Assembly: GCA_947450675.1 (NCBI GenBank)
Contig: CANFWI010000003.1
Span: forward strand, 1 to 64,000
Source of the DNA: Comamonadaceae bacterium
Lineage (GTDB): Bacteria > Pseudomonadota > Gammaproteobacteria > Burkholderiales > Burkholderiaceae_C
Reading direction: 5' to 3'
Length of the DNA stretch: 64,000 nt
Shown here piece after piece: positions 8,926 through 18,278 of the stretch. The notes under the pieces were generated by a model that was not told where the DNA came from, searched no databases, and saw only the letters and a list, made by a program, of their open reading frames with translations. The position numbers and the translations under genes were made by a program. The first letter of the stretch is position 1. Every line of letters begins with the position of its first letter.

Positions 8926-10040
8926 TACAGCGTGCGCTCGAGGCGCCAGATTTGGTAGTTGAGGCCGGCAACGGCACCGAGCAATATAGCCGCCAAGGCC
9001 ACGAAGCTGGTCGCACTCAAGGTCGAAATTCCAGACAAACCCTGCCCGATGGTGCAGCCCATGGCCGCCACACCACCGACGCCCATGAGCACAGCGCCAA
9101 CGAGATGGTTGGCCGTGTCTTCGGTACCACCGAAGCCTTCCCAGCGAAATGAACGTGTCGTCAATGAATACACAGCAGAACCCACCACCACGCCGACCAC
9201 CGAGACGATACCCAAGGTCAGCACTTTGCTTTTGTCACTGAAAAATAACAGCCAGTCGAGCGTGTAAGCCACTGGCGAGACAAAACTCATGGCCTCGGCA
9301 CGGCCAGAATTAGTGGCTAAAAATACCGACTCCAAGGTCTCAGGATGTTCAACTACAAAACCGAAGCTACCGCTGACCCACCACAGTGCAGTGATGATGG
9401 CACCAACGCCAAGGCCGGCAATGAGGTTGTCAAAGCGTAGGAAATCCCGCCCGCTCATCGCCCACACCACCAGTGCCAAACCGAGTGCAAGACCAACAAC
9501 CAAAGCGGTTGCAGAGGGTGAGAAGCCGGTGGCATTGGCCAGCCACTGGCCGAGTGTTGCGGGCGTCAAAAAATCGATGGCGACGCTGTCGACCGTGTTG
9601 ACCCGCAGCACTGCGGTGATGCCCTTGAGTGTGGCAAAAGCGGCTAAGCCCATGACGATAAAAACCACCAAAGACTTGAGGTTACCGCCGCCCACGCGCA
9701 CCAGCGTTTTGCTACCGCAACCCGAGGCCAGCACCATGCCGAATCCAAACAGCAAGCCGCCCACAAGGGCAGACAACCAGAGAAAGCGGTTGGACACGTA
9801 AAGCGTCTTGGTTGGGTCGATCAATCCAGCGGCGGCCAAACAGGCAAAGCCGATCAGGGAGATGCCGGCAGCCAGACCCCACACGCGCATGCGCGTCCAG
9901 TCGCCCATGCTCACAATGTCGCTGACTGCGCCCATGGTGCAAAAGTGAGTCCGTTGTGCCAGTGCGCCAAAGAGCACCGACAGGGCAAAGGCAGACCAAA
10001 GAATTTGGCTGTTGAGGGATTGAAGCGCAATGATGTCCAT
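8925..10040 (-). CDS. YeeE/YedE (TsuA-like) family transporter
   Basis: A polytopic inner-membrane protein of the sulfur-transport YeeE/YedE family, whose characterised member TsuA imports thiosulfate. Conserved small-residue and cysteine motifs are visible: RTHFCTMG near residue 30, ASGCGSKTLVRVGGGN, and GCTIGQGLSG near the C-terminus. The last two provide the cysteines proposed to relay thiosulfate in TsuA. At 371 aa it is the size of the full two-repeat proteins. No TusA-like small partner (TsuB) is adjacent. It overlaps tcdA by one base. Substrate thiosulfate is a family-based guess; selenium or other sulfur compounds are possible. Confidence 0.8.
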   Translation of the reverse strand: MDIIALQSLNSQILWSAFALSVLFGALAQRTHFCTMGAVSDIVSMGDWTRMRVWGLAAGISLIGFACLAAAGLIDPTKTLYVSNRFLWLSALVGGLLFGFGMVLASGCGSKTLVRVGGGNLKSLVVFIVMGLAAFATLKGITAVLRVNTVDSVAIDFLTPATLGQWLANATGFSPSATALVVGLALGLALVVWAMSGRDFLRFDNLIAGLGVGAIITALWWVSGSFGFVVEHPETLESVFLATNSGRAEAMSFVSPVAYTLDWLLFFSDKSKVLTLGIVSVVGVVVGSAVYSLTTRSFRWEGFGGTEDTANHLVGAVLMGVGGVAAMGCTIGQGLSGISTLSATSFVALAAILLGAVAGLNYQIWRLERTL

Positions 10041-10092
10041 CCCCGCATTTTACGGGGGATGAAAGGCCCGGGTCGCGGCCCAAATGAACCGG

Positions 10093-10902
10093 TTACTTCA
10101 GTTTGGCTAAACGCTCTTTGCCAACTGTTGCAGCCTCAGACTGGGGATAGGTCTTGAGCAGTTCGCCCAAGGTTGTACGAGCGCCTTTGGTTTCTTTCAG
10201 CTCAATCTGGCAATTAGCGATAGACAGCAAGGCCTCAGGCGCACGCAGATGGGTCGGCGACGCACTCATGAGCGCGCGAAAGTTACTCACGGCGTCTTTG
10301 TAATTGCGCTGGGCGTACTGAGCATTGCCCAACCAAAACAGAGCCGAAGGGTTATAGCCACTGCTAGGGTAGCGCCGGTTGAAATCAGTGAATAAGGACT
10401 GGGCTTGTGCAAAGTCACCCTTGCGCAAGGTCGCCAATGCCGCATCAAAATCACGTACCTCTGCAGGGTCGGCGACGAACTCAAGCCCATCAACCCGAAC
10501 CTTGCTGGGTTCAAACTTTTTGAGCCGATCTTCGATCGATTGCATCAAGTCTTTTTGACGGAGTTGAACATCCGTCAGATCGCGCGCAAATTGCTCGTCT
10601 TGGCCACGAATTCGGGCCAACTCGCCGCGAGAAACTTCAATCTGACTCGCCAACTCGAGAATGCTTCGACGAAGCTGCGCATTCAGCTGCGCATTTTCCT
10701 CATTCGCTTTGCGAAGATCTTCGGCACTTTTCACTTGAAGTGCATCGACCTTGGTACGCAGTTCCAGAATCGCTTGGCGCGCTTCGTCGTCACCAAAGAG
10801 AGCTGCGTGGGCTGTACTCATTGACAGCAACACGACTGCCAAAAAGACGCGGCGGCAGCGCTGTTTCAATGATGGCATCACAGCGTGAATCCCGCGATTC
10901 AT
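10093..10902 (-). CDS. cpoB: CpoB (YbgF), Tol-Pal cell division coordinator
   Basis: A periplasmic protein that links the Tol-Pal machine to peptidoglycan synthesis at the septum. After a signal peptide (hydrophobic VFLAVVLLSM, cleavage near AHA-ALF) comes a coiled-coil stretch at about residues 35-125, rich in Glu, Leu, Arg and Gln, which trimerises in E. coli. TPR repeats follow at about 150-269 (FDAALATLRKGDFAQAQ, ALFWLGNAQYAQRNY). Length 269 aa is typical. The ATG start overlaps the pal stop as ATGA, showing translational coupling. Confidence 0.9.
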   Translation of the reverse strand: MNRGIHAVMPSLKQRCRRVFLAVVLLSMSTAHAALFGDDEARQAILELRTKVDALQVKSAEDLRKANEENAQLNAQLRRSILELASQIEVSRGELARIRGQDEQFARDLTDVQLRQKDLMQSIEDRLKKFEPSKVRVDGLEFVADPAEVRDFDAALATLRKGDFAQAQSLFTDFNRRYPSSGYNPSALFWLGNAQYAQRNYKDAVSNFRALMSASPTHLRAPEALLSIANCQIELKETKGARTTLGELLKTYPQSEAATVGKERLAKLK

Positions 10903-11435
10903 CGGTAGTTGATTTCAGCGCGGCGATTTTTGGCGAAAGCCTCTTCGGTATCACCCGCCATGGCTGGCTTTTCTTTGCCAAAACTAACGGCTTCGACTTG
11001 CGTCTCGGCGACACCCAACAATGCCAGCGAACGGCGAACGGCTTCAGCACGTTTTTGACCCAGCGCCAAGTTGTATTCGCGGCCGCCACGTTCGTCGGTG
11101 TGACCTTCAATAGAGATCTTGCGGCTCTTGTTCGCGGTCAGAAAGCGGGCATGCATTTCAATGGCGCCCTGAAACTCAGAATTGATAGTGAAGCTGTCAT
11201 AACCGAAATAAATAATGCGAGCAGCACCCACGGGGCCTGCAGCCGTGGTCTCGGTGGTCATGATCTCCACGGGCGCTACGCCGCGGCCAGAGACGCCACC
11301 AGCAGCACTGCCTGCACCCATAGACCCAGCACTGCGGTCTTCAACTGGAACATCGCTCAGCTTGACACTGGAGCCACAAGCGGCCAAAACAAAAGAAAGC
11401 GTGAGCACGGACAAGACTGAAAAAATACGTTTCAT
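10899..11435 (-). CDS. pal: Pal, peptidoglycan-associated lipoprotein
   Basis: An outer-membrane lipoprotein that binds peptidoglycan and TolB. The lipobox LAAC places the lipidated Cys at residue 20 after a normal signal peptide. The C-terminal OmpA-like domain (about 70-178) carries IYFGYDSFTI and GHTDERGGREYNLALGQKRA, including the Asp and Arg used to hold diaminopimelate. Residues 21-65 form a flexible Gly/Ala/Ser linker. It sits 47 bases after tolB and overlaps cpoB by 4 bases. Confidence 0.96.
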   Translation of the reverse strand: MKRIFSVLSVLTLSFVLAACGSSVKLSDVPVEDRSAGSMGAGSAAGGVSGRGVAPVEIMTTETTAAGPVGAARIIYFGYDSFTINSEFQGAIEMHARFLTANKSRKISIEGHTDERGGREYNLALGQKRAEAVRRSLALLGVAETQVEAVSFGKEKPAMAGDTEEAFAKNRRAEINYR

Positions 11436-11482
11436 GGAAACCTCGTGAAAATAAGAGCTAAAAAAGAAAAGTAATGAAAAAA

Positions 11483-12790
11483 TTAACGCTGGAACGGGCC
11501 CCAGTCGGGCTCGCGGATATCACCGCTCGCACCAGACAAACGGGCCTTGATTTTCCCGTCCAGCGTGGCAGTCATCAAGGCCTCCCGGCCTTGCTGTTGC
11601 GTCGCGTACAGGACTAATCTGCTGTTTGGCGAGAAGCTGGGGTTCTCGTCAGCGTTGGTGTCGGTGATCGACGAAACGGCGCCACTGCTCAAGTCCATCA
11701 GATGCAACTTGAAAGCACCTCCAACCCTGGAAATATAAGCCATCCATCGGCCGTCAGGGCTGAGCGCGGGAGAAATGTTGTACGAGCCCGTGAAGGTGAC
11801 ACGCTGTGGGTTGCCCCCCGAAGGTGCCATCTTGTAAATTTGCGGTGCACCACCGCGGTCACTCACAAAATAAATGCTTTTACCGTCTGGTGCGTAAGTC
11901 GGTTCGGTGTCAATGCTGGCGGACTGCGTCAGTCGACGCGGCTCGCCACCATTGAAGTCGATCGAAAAAATCTGCGAGCCACCATCTCGGCTGAGTGTGG
12001 CGACCAGTTGACGCCCGTCGGGAGACCAAGCGGGTGCGCTGTTAGAGCCTTTGAAGTTGGCCAACAGGCGGCGTTTACCGGTGGCCACATCGTGCGAATA
12101 AATCACCGGCTTGCGCGACTCAAAAGACACGTAGGCCAGCTGAGTACCGGTTGGCGACCACGACGGTGAAATGATCGGCTCAGGACTTGTCAAGGCAGAC
12201 TGCGCGTTTTCGCCGTCAGAGTCTGCAACCCACAAGTTAAAACGGTTAGCGGCTTTGGTGACGTAAGCGATGCGGGTGGCAAAAATACCTTTTTCGCCGG
12301 TCAGCTTTTCATAAATAAAGTCGGCCACACGGTGCGCAGCCAAGCGCAAATCACCGGCAGCCACCACATGGCTTTGACCACCGAGATCCTGGCTGCGAAC
12401 CACATCCCACAGCCGAACACGCACATCGAAGCGGCCATCTGCCAGCTTGGAAATGCTGCCAGTGGCGACCGAATCTGCGCCACGCTGACGCCAAGCAGAA
12501 GCGTCCAATTGGGTTGTTTCGTCGGCCATTAAACCCGCCGCATCAACTGAACGAAACATGCCGCTGCGTTCAAGATCCGCCTTGACAATGGCGCTGATCT
12601 TTTGAGGGGACTGACCTTCACCCTTGAAGACGGGGAGTGCAATCGGCAATTGCGTCATGCCAACGCCAGAAACTTCAACGCGAAATTGGGCCAATGCAGA
12701 GGACGCACTGACCGCCAAAAGAGTGGCAGAAGACAGCGCTTTGAGTGCGCCCCGTCTTTCAAGATTTACAAAACGAAAATCATTATTCAA
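11483..12790 (-). CDS. tolB: TolB, periplasmic beta-propeller of Tol-Pal
   Basis: A periplasmic partner of Pal in outer-membrane constriction during division. The N-terminal domain (about 35-160) is followed by a six-bladed propeller built from repeats such as SPSWSPTGTQLAYVS, APAWSPDGRQLVAT and SPALSPDGRWMAYIS. The N-terminus has ERRGALKALSSATLLAVSASSALA, a signal peptide with a twin-arginine flavour. The only in-frame start at this end is a TTG at 12790 without a clear ribosome site, so the exact start is uncertain. It is first of tolB-pal-cpoB. The usual tolQRA genes are not upstream; a divergent exporter is. Confidence 0.93.
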   Translation of the reverse strand: MNNDFRFVNLERRGALKALSSATLLAVSASSALAQFRVEVSGVGMTQLPIALPVFKGEGQSPQKISAIVKADLERSGMFRSVDAAGLMADETTQLDASAWRQRGADSVATGSISKLADGRFDVRVRLWDVVRSQDLGGQSHVVAAGDLRLAAHRVADFIYEKLTGEKGIFATRIAYVTKAANRFNLWVADSDGENAQSALTSPEPIISPSWSPTGTQLAYVSFESRKPVIYSHDVATGKRRLLANFKGSNSAPAWSPDGRQLVATLSRDGGSQIFSIDFNGGEPRRLTQSASIDTEPTYAPDGKSIYFVSDRGGAPQIYKMAPSGGNPQRVTFTGSYNISPALSPDGRWMAYISRVGGAFKLHLMDLSSGAVSSITDTNADENPSFSPNSRLVLYATQQQGREALMTATLDGKIKARLSGASGDIREPDWGPFQR

Positions 12791-13019
12791 TTTGACAACC
12801 CAGACAATTCAATTTGAAAAAGTACGTGAATGCACTTTTAGCCTGCATGGTACACATCGCAAAGGCCAACACAGAGGCTGAAAGTCTAAACGAAACAATT
12901 CGATGCCAATTATCGCCGCACAGGCGCCAAGCAGATCAAACCACGTAGACTCTGGCCCAACCTCAAGTCGGTGAAACACACCGATAATCCCATCCGAGCA
13001 GGCAACCAGGGAAAAGCTC

Positions 13020-14819
13020 TTGAACCATTCTTCTTCGTCCCAAGCGACTGCTCTGACACCCCCCGCTGCGGCGCATAAACGTACGCTTCCTGAAAGCGTC
13101 GTCAGACTTTGGCCGTATTTCAGCAGTTCAAAAAGTGGCTGGATTTTGGCGATTGCCGCCACCTTGATGGCCTCCGCCACCGAACCAATGGTGCCGGCCT
13201 TGCTCAAGCCTTTGTTGGATCGAGGCTTCAAGCCTGGCGGCGAGCTCAGCATCTGGCAAGTTCCCGTCTTCCTGATGCTGCTTTTTGGTGTCCGCGGACT
13301 GGCCGGCTTTGTGGCGCAGTTCGGTCTGGCCCGGGTCACCAACCTAGGGCTTCAAAAACTGCGCGAAGCGATGTTTGACAAGCTGCTAAGCGCCCGCTTC
13401 AGCCTGTTCACCGAGCAGACGTCGAGCACCATCGCCAACACCGTTGTCTACGAAGTCCAGAATGGTTCCAGCTTGCTGGTGAACGCCGTCATGCGATTGG
13501 CGCGCGATTTGCTGAGCATGCTGGCCTTGGTGGGCTACCTGCTGTACCTGAACTGGAAACTGACGCTGGTCGTGGCGCTGGTTTTTCCAGTTGTCATCGT
13601 TGTTGTACGAACCCTCTCAAAGCGTCTGTACCGACTCACCAAAGAAAGTCAAATTGCCACCGACGACCTAGCCTATGTCGTTGAAGAAAACGTGTTGGCA
13701 CATCGCGACATACGTTTGTATGCGGCACAAACGATTCAATCCCAACGCTTTCATCAGCTCAGTCTGTCGCTACGTCACTTGTCCACCAAATCGACAGTGG
13801 CTCACGCCGGCATGAGTGCCCTCACCCAGCTATTGGCTGCCGTAGCGCTGTCGGCCGTGGTCTCTATTGCCTTGCTGCAAAGCGCTCATGGCGCCACCAC
13901 GGTCGGTAGTTTTGTGGCCTTTGTCACGGCCATGCTGCTGCTGATCGCGCCCATTAAAAGTCTGTCTGACGCAGCCACGCCCATCACACGCGGCATCGCG
14001 GCGTTAGAGCGCGGCCTGAATCTTCTCGACCACATTGAAGACGAAACCGGCGGCAGTTTCAGCAAACAAAGAGCGACCGGAGAGATCACATTTGCAGACG
14101 TCTCGGTACGCTACAAAGCCGACGCCAATCCAGCGCTAGACCAATTCAACCTGAACATCAAACCGGGTGAAACCATCGCCATTGTTGGCACGTCTGGTTC
14201 GGGGAAAAGCACGCTGGTGAACTTGCTACCGCGCTTTCGGGATGTCACGTCAGGCGTGATCAGCCTAGACGGCGTTCCGCTCAACCACTGGAGCCTGACA
14301 TCGCTGCGCGAACAGTTTGCCTTTGTCAGCCAGCATGTGGTGATGCTCAACGAGTCAATTGCATCGAATGTCGCTCTGGGGCAGCCGATTGATCGGGCAC
14401 GGGTGACTCACTGCCTACAAGCCGCCAACCTCGACAAGCTGATGGCGGAACTGCCTGACGGCATGGACACCCTGCTCGGCCACAACGCCATGCAACTATC
14501 CGGCGGCCAGCGGCAGCGTTTGGCCATCGCCAGAGCGCTCTACAAAGATGCGCCAATTTTGATTTTGGACGAAGCCACCTCAGCGCTGGACACAGAGTCA
14601 GAGCAAGCGGTTCAGCAAGCGATTGGGCGGCTGACGGCCAACCGAACCTCCCTCGTGATTGCGCACCGCCTGTCAACCATTCAACATGCCGACAGAATCA
14701 TCATGCTGGAAAGCGGTCGGGTGCTGGAGTCTGGCACGCATGAGGAGTTGTTGGCCAAAGGCGGGGCCTACAACCATCTTTACCAGTTGGGCTTCAACAC
14801 CAGCAGCAAGACCCACTGA
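13020..14819 (+). CDS. msbA: MsbA-like ABC exporter (lipid A export family)
   Basis: A half-size ABC exporter with fused membrane and ATPase parts, in the family that flips lipid A-core across the inner membrane. The membrane domain spans about residues 30-330. The nucleotide-binding domain follows with Walker A GTSGSGKST, signature LSGGQRQRLAIARAL, Walker B ILILDEATSALD and a switch His in VIAHRLST. At 599 aa it fits MsbA. The start is a TTG at 13020 preceded by AGGGAA; no ATG fits better. The msbA call rests on overall resemblance, and another lipid or drug exporter of the same family cannot be excluded. No lpxK is adjacent. Confidence 0.8.
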   Translation: MNHSSSSQATALTPPAAAHKRTLPESVVRLWPYFSSSKSGWILAIAATLMASATEPMVPALLKPLLDRGFKPGGELSIWQVPVFLMLLFGVRGLAGFVAQFGLARVTNLGLQKLREAMFDKLLSARFSLFTEQTSSTIANTVVYEVQNGSSLLVNAVMRLARDLLSMLALVGYLLYLNWKLTLVVALVFPVVIVVVRTLSKRLYRLTKESQIATDDLAYVVEENVLAHRDIRLYAAQTIQSQRFHQLSLSLRHLSTKSTVAHAGMSALTQLLAAVALSAVVSIALLQSAHGATTVGSFVAFVTAMLLLIAPIKSLSDAATPITRGIAALERGLNLLDHIEDETGGSFSKQRATGEITFADVSVRYKADANPALDQFNLNIKPGETIAIVGTSGSGKSTLVNLLPRFRDVTSGVISLDGVPLNHWSLTSLREQFAFVSQHVVMLNESIASNVALGQPIDRARVTHCLQAANLDKLMAELPDGMDTLLGHNAMQLSGGQRQRLAIARALYKDAPILILDEATSALDTESEQAVQQAIGRLTANRTSLVIAHRLSTIQHADRIIMLESGRVLESGTHEELLAKGGAYNHLYQLGFNTSSKTH

Positions 14820-14821
14820 AT

Positions 14822-16303
14822 TCAGAGCAGCACGATGTCGTAGTGCTCTTGCGCCATCGCGACTTCAGACTGCAAAGAAATTGGCTTGCCGATGAAGGCA
14901 CTCAAGCCAGCCAAGTGCTGGCTTTCTTCATCCAAAAATAACTCAATCACTTGTGGCGCCGCCACAACCCGAAACTCACGCGGATTGAACTGCCGAGCCT
15001 CGCGCAGTATTTCTCGCAAAATGTCGTAGGTCACGCTGCGCGCGGTCTTGACCACACCCTTGCCGCCGCAAGCGCTGCACGGCTCGCAGAGTTGATGTGA
15101 CAACGACTCACGCGTGCGTTTACGCGTCATCTCCAACAAACCCAGCGCCGAAAATCCGTTGACTGTGGTCTTGATGCGGTCGCGCGCCAGCTGTTTTTTG
15201 AACTCGACCAGCACCGCGTCGCGGTGGTTATCACGCAGCATGTCGATGAAGTCAACGATCACGATGCCGCCCAAATTGCGCAGCCGGAGTTGCCGGGCAA
15301 TCGTCTGCGCAGCTTCCAAATTTGTCTTGAAGATAGTTTCGTCAAAGTTCCGTGCGCCGACAAAACCACCGGTATTCACATCGACCGTGGTCAGGGCTTC
15401 GGTCTGGTCAATGATCAGGTAACCCCCTGACTTGAGTTCCACCCGACGCCCCAAGGCGCGCGCAATTTCTTCGTCGATGTTCAACAAATCAAAGATCGGA
15501 CGCTCACCGGCGTAAAGCTGAATTTTCTTCAGCGTGGCCGGCATGAACTCCGCGGCAAAGCTTTGCAATTTCACGCACTGATCACGCGAATCGACACGGA
15601 TGCTTTGCGTGGCGTCAGAGACCACGTCGCGCAACACGCGCTGCAATAAATTGAGGTCTTGGTGCAAGACAGAGGTCGGCGGTAGTCGCAAGGACGCGTC
15701 TTTGATGCGAGCCCAGGTCTTGCGCAAATACGCGATGTCTTCACTGAGTTCAGCGTCACTCGCCTCTTCACCGTTGGTGCGCAGAATAAAGCCGCCACCC
15801 GCCTCGCCGGCGAGGACTTGCAAACGCTGGCGCAAATCTTCACGCTGCTTGGGCGGTATTTTTTGCGACACACCAATGTGGCTGTCTTGCGGCAAAAACA
15901 CCAGCAAGCGCCCAGCAATACTGACCTGCGCAGTCAAGCGCGCGCCCTTGGTGCCGATCGGGTCTTTGAGGACTTGCACCATGATGGCCCGTCCCTCAAA
16001 CAGCTGCTTCTCAATCGGCAAAGGCGGGGCGGCGTCTAGCTTGCCGGGCTCGGCTTCTGCGTGGCGGCTGTTGATGCTGCTCATCAAGTCAGCCACATGC
16101 AGAAAGGCGGTGCGGTCGAGTCCGATGTCAATGAAGGCCGACTGCATTCCGGGCAGCACGCGGACCACCTTGCCAAGGTACACATTGCCGACCAAGCCAC
16201 GTTCGAGCGAACGCTCAACGTGCAGCTCTTGCACGGCGCCGTTTTCAACCACAGCGACGCGGGTTTCCTGGGGCGACCAATTGATCAGGATTTCCTGTGA
16301 CAT
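14822..16303 (-). CDS. rng: Ribonuclease G
   Basis: An endoribonuclease of the RNase E/G family, which matures the 5' end of 16S rRNA and cuts some mRNAs. The S1 domain is near residues 35-125 (GNVYLGKVVRVLPGMQSAFIDIG). The DNase I-like catalytic part has DVNTGGFVG with its metal-binding Asp and FIDM with the second Asp. The zinc-link CEPCSACGGKG follows. Length 493 aa matches RNase G, and the long C-terminal scaffold of RNase E is absent. Last gene of the minus-strand operon beginning with yebC, 17 bases after maf. Confidence 0.92.
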   Translation of the reverse strand: MSQEILINWSPQETRVAVVENGAVQELHVERSLERGLVGNVYLGKVVRVLPGMQSAFIDIGLDRTAFLHVADLMSSINSRHAEAEPGKLDAAPPLPIEKQLFEGRAIMVQVLKDPIGTKGARLTAQVSIAGRLLVFLPQDSHIGVSQKIPPKQREDLRQRLQVLAGEAGGGFILRTNGEEASDAELSEDIAYLRKTWARIKDASLRLPPTSVLHQDLNLLQRVLRDVVSDATQSIRVDSRDQCVKLQSFAAEFMPATLKKIQLYAGERPIFDLLNIDEEIARALGRRVELKSGGYLIIDQTEALTTVDVNTGGFVGARNFDETIFKTNLEAAQTIARQLRLRNLGGIVIVDFIDMLRDNHRDAVLVEFKKQLARDRIKTTVNGFSALGLLEMTRKRTRESLSHQLCEPCSACGGKGVVKTARSVTYDILREILREARQFNPREFRVVAAPQVIELFLDEESQHLAGLSAFIGKPISLQSEVAMAQEHYDIVLL

Positions 16304-16320
16304 GGGGGACTGTCCTGGTG

Positions 16321-16923
16321 TCAGATCTTCACGCCGACGGCGCGCAAGAGCAATGAGGTTTCATGCAGCGGCAAACCCATGATGCCCGAATAACTGCCGC
16401 TGATGCGGGTGATGTGAACCGCCGCCCTGCCCTGCACGGCATAAGCCCCGGCTTTGCCCATGGGCTCACCTGAGGCGACATAGGCTTTGATTTGGGACCG
16501 CGTCATGGCGGAAAAAGTGACGCTAGAAATGCTCAGCGCTTCGAAAGTCTTTTTACCGTGCTGCACCGCCACCGCCGTCAGCACCCGGTGCGTCGCGCCC
16601 GACAACAGCGTCAACATGCGGATCGCATCAGCGTCGCTCGAGGGCTTGCCCAAAATGGTTCGACCCAAGGCGACGGTGGTGTCAGAACACAGCACCGGCG
16701 CAGCCGGCAAACCTTGCCGCTGCAGGCGCGCCACAGCCGCTTGCAACTTGAGCCGCGTGACACGCTTGACGTAGGTCGCCGGGGCCTCAGCCCCATGCAC
16801 AACTTCAAGTGCTTCGGCGTCTTCAGACGGGTCCGGCAACAAGCGCTTGAACGACAAACCCAGTTGCTCTAACAACTGCGCCCGACGCGGGCTTTGAGAG
16901 GCTAGGTAGATGAAATCGGACAT
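16321..16923 (-). CDS. Maf family nucleoside triphosphate pyrophosphatase
   Basis: A house-cleaning pyrophosphatase that hydrolyses non-canonical or surplus NTPs to NMP and PPi. The hallmark SQSPRRAQLL is at residues 9-18. CSDTTVALG supplies the catalytic Asp, and GKAGAYAVQGRAAV with ISGSYSGIMGLPLHET matches the YhdE subgroup (dTTP/UTP). This makes that specificity likelier than the 7-methyl-GTP specificity of YceF. It lies two bases after rlmH and 17 before rng. Confidence 0.88.
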   Translation of the reverse strand: MSDFIYLASQSPRRAQLLEQLGLSFKRLLPDPSEDAEALEVVHGAEAPATYVKRVTRLKLQAAVARLQRQGLPAAPVLCSDTTVALGRTILGKPSSDADAIRMLTLLSGATHRVLTAVAVQHGKKTFEALSISSVTFSAMTRSQIKAYVASGEPMGKAGAYAVQGRAAVHITRISGSYSGIMGLPLHETSLLLRAVGVKI

Positions 16924-16925
16924 GG

Positions 16926-17393
16926 CTATTCGCGGTGGTAGGGATGGTTCACCGTGATGCTCCAGGCGCGGTACAACTGCTCAATCAGCAGCACACGCAC
17001 CATGGCGTGAGGCAGCGTCAAGTCAGACAAACGGATGCGTTCGTGGGCGGCTTGTTTGAAGCCAGGGTCAAGGCCGTCGGGGCCACCGATGACGATCGCA
17101 ACATCATCGCCCTCGCGCTGCCAATGCCGAAGTTTGTCGGCCAAAGCCACTGTGGTGATGTTGGTGCCGCGCTCGTCTAAGGCGACGATGCGCATGCCTT
17201 TGGGAATCGCCGCTTCAATGCGCGAACGCTCTGCGGCGAGCAAATTCTCAAGGGTTTTAGAAGCGCGGGCTTCGGTCTTGACCGCCTTCAGCTCGACTTT
17301 GAGTTCAGGCGGGAAGCGCTTGGCGTAGTCGTCGTAGGCGGTCTGCGCCCAGTCGGGCACCCGTTGACCGACTGCGACGATCTGCAGCCTCAT
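16926..17393 (-). CDS. rlmH: RlmH, 23S rRNA pseudouridine-1915 N3-methyltransferase
   Basis: A SPOUT-fold methyltransferase acting on assembled 70S ribosomes. The N-terminus [15 protein letters not shown] and the C-terminal knot region [13 protein letters not shown] ... [23 protein letters not shown] and NHPYHRE are the family signature. It is 155 aa, the usual length. The ATG overlaps the rsfS stop as ATGA, so the two ribosome-related genes are translationally coupled. Confidence 0.96.
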   Translation of the reverse strand: MRLQIVAVGQRVPDWAQTAYDDYAKRFPPELKVELKAVKTEARASKTLENLLAAERSRIEAAIPKGMRIVALDERGTNITTVALADKLRHWQREGDDVAIVIGGPDGLDPGFKQAAHERIRLSDLTLPHAMVRVLLIEQLYRAWSITVNHPYHRE

Positions 17394-18271
17394 GCGCTCC
17401 GGGGAGTTTTCTTGGCCGCGACCTTTTTAGCCGGCACTTTCTTAGCTGCTACCTTCTTGGCGGCGACTGGCTTGGCGGCGACTTTCGGCGCTGCCGGCTT
17501 TTTCAGCGCGGCCGTTTTAGCAGCCAAGCTTTTTGGCGCAGCCCTTTTGACTGGTGCGGCTTTCACCGGTGCTGCGGCAACCGACTTGACCACTGGTTTG
17601 GCGCGCGGCTTGGCCGTCGCTTTTGGCAGTGGCGTGTTGGTGACGATGGCCTTGACCGCCGCTTTCACGGACGGCTTAGGAGCCGCCTTGGCTGCGCCGC
17701 GCTTGATTGGTGCTTTCTTGGCGGCTGTCTTGGCGCTGGCAGGAGCCGGCTCACCACTGACGCGGGCCGCTTTTTTGGCAGCGTTACGGGCCACGGTACG
17801 GGCTGCTGTGCGGCCGCTAGGCGCTTGCTCGACTTTGGCCGCGGCTTCAGCCGCAGCCAAAGCAGCAGCGCGCGATGCTTTGACCAGCGGTGCAACAGCG
17901 CCAAGTTTGAGCTTGACCGGCTTGTCGCCCCACAGCTCTTCGAGGTGGTAGTACTGGCGAATCGTCGGTTGCATGATGTGCGCCACAGCAGCACCGCAAT
18001 CCACAATGATCCACTCGCCGTTTTGCTCGCCTTCAATGCGGGGTTTGCCAAAACCGGCTTCGCGCACGGCATCGCGCACGCTGGCGGCCAGCGCTTTGGT
18101 TTGGCGGTTCGAGGTGCCCGAAGCCACGATGACACGCTCAAACAAAGACGTGATGTGCTCCGTGTCGAAGACTTGAATGTCCTGCGCCTTGACGTCCTCC
18201 AAGCCATCCACAATGGCCCGCTGAAGTTTTTGGATGTCTTTTTTGTCGGCGCTGGTGTAGTTGTCGGTCAT
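17390..18271 (-). CDS. rsfS: RsfS ribosome silencing factor with long Ala/Lys-rich tail
   Basis: The first 120 residues are a normal RsfS domain, which binds ribosomal protein uL14 and blocks subunit joining when growth slows. [33 protein letters not shown] and [16 protein letters not shown] are recognisable. Residues from about 130 to 293 are an added low-complexity tail of Ala, Lys, Pro and Val with AAKK, KAAPK and AAKKV repeats, like the tail of histone H1 or AlgP. I start at the ATG at 18271 (293 aa), eight bases after nadD stops; the ORF-track start at 18313 overlaps nadD. The tail should be disordered and strongly basic, and could bind rRNA. Confidence 0.9.
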   Translation of the reverse strand: MTDNYTSADKKDIQKLQRAIVDGLEDVKAQDIQVFDTEHITSLFERVIVASGTSNRQTKALAASVRDAVREAGFGKPRIEGEQNGEWIIVDCGAAVAHIMQPTIRQYYHLEELWGDKPVKLKLGAVAPLVKASRAAALAAAEAAAKVEQAPSGRTAARTVARNAAKKAARVSGEPAPASAKTAAKKAPIKRGAAKAAPKPSVKAAVKAIVTNTPLPKATAKPRAKPVVKSVAAAPVKAAPVKRAAPKSLAAKTAALKKPAAPKVAAKPVAAKKVAAKKVPAKKVAAKKTPRSA

Positions 18272-18278
18272 GCGGTGC

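Noticed and set aside
12809-13342. A 177-aa minus-strand frame between tolB and msbA
   Set aside because: More than half lies opposite the msbA coding region. The remainder shows no recognisable domain or ribosome site.
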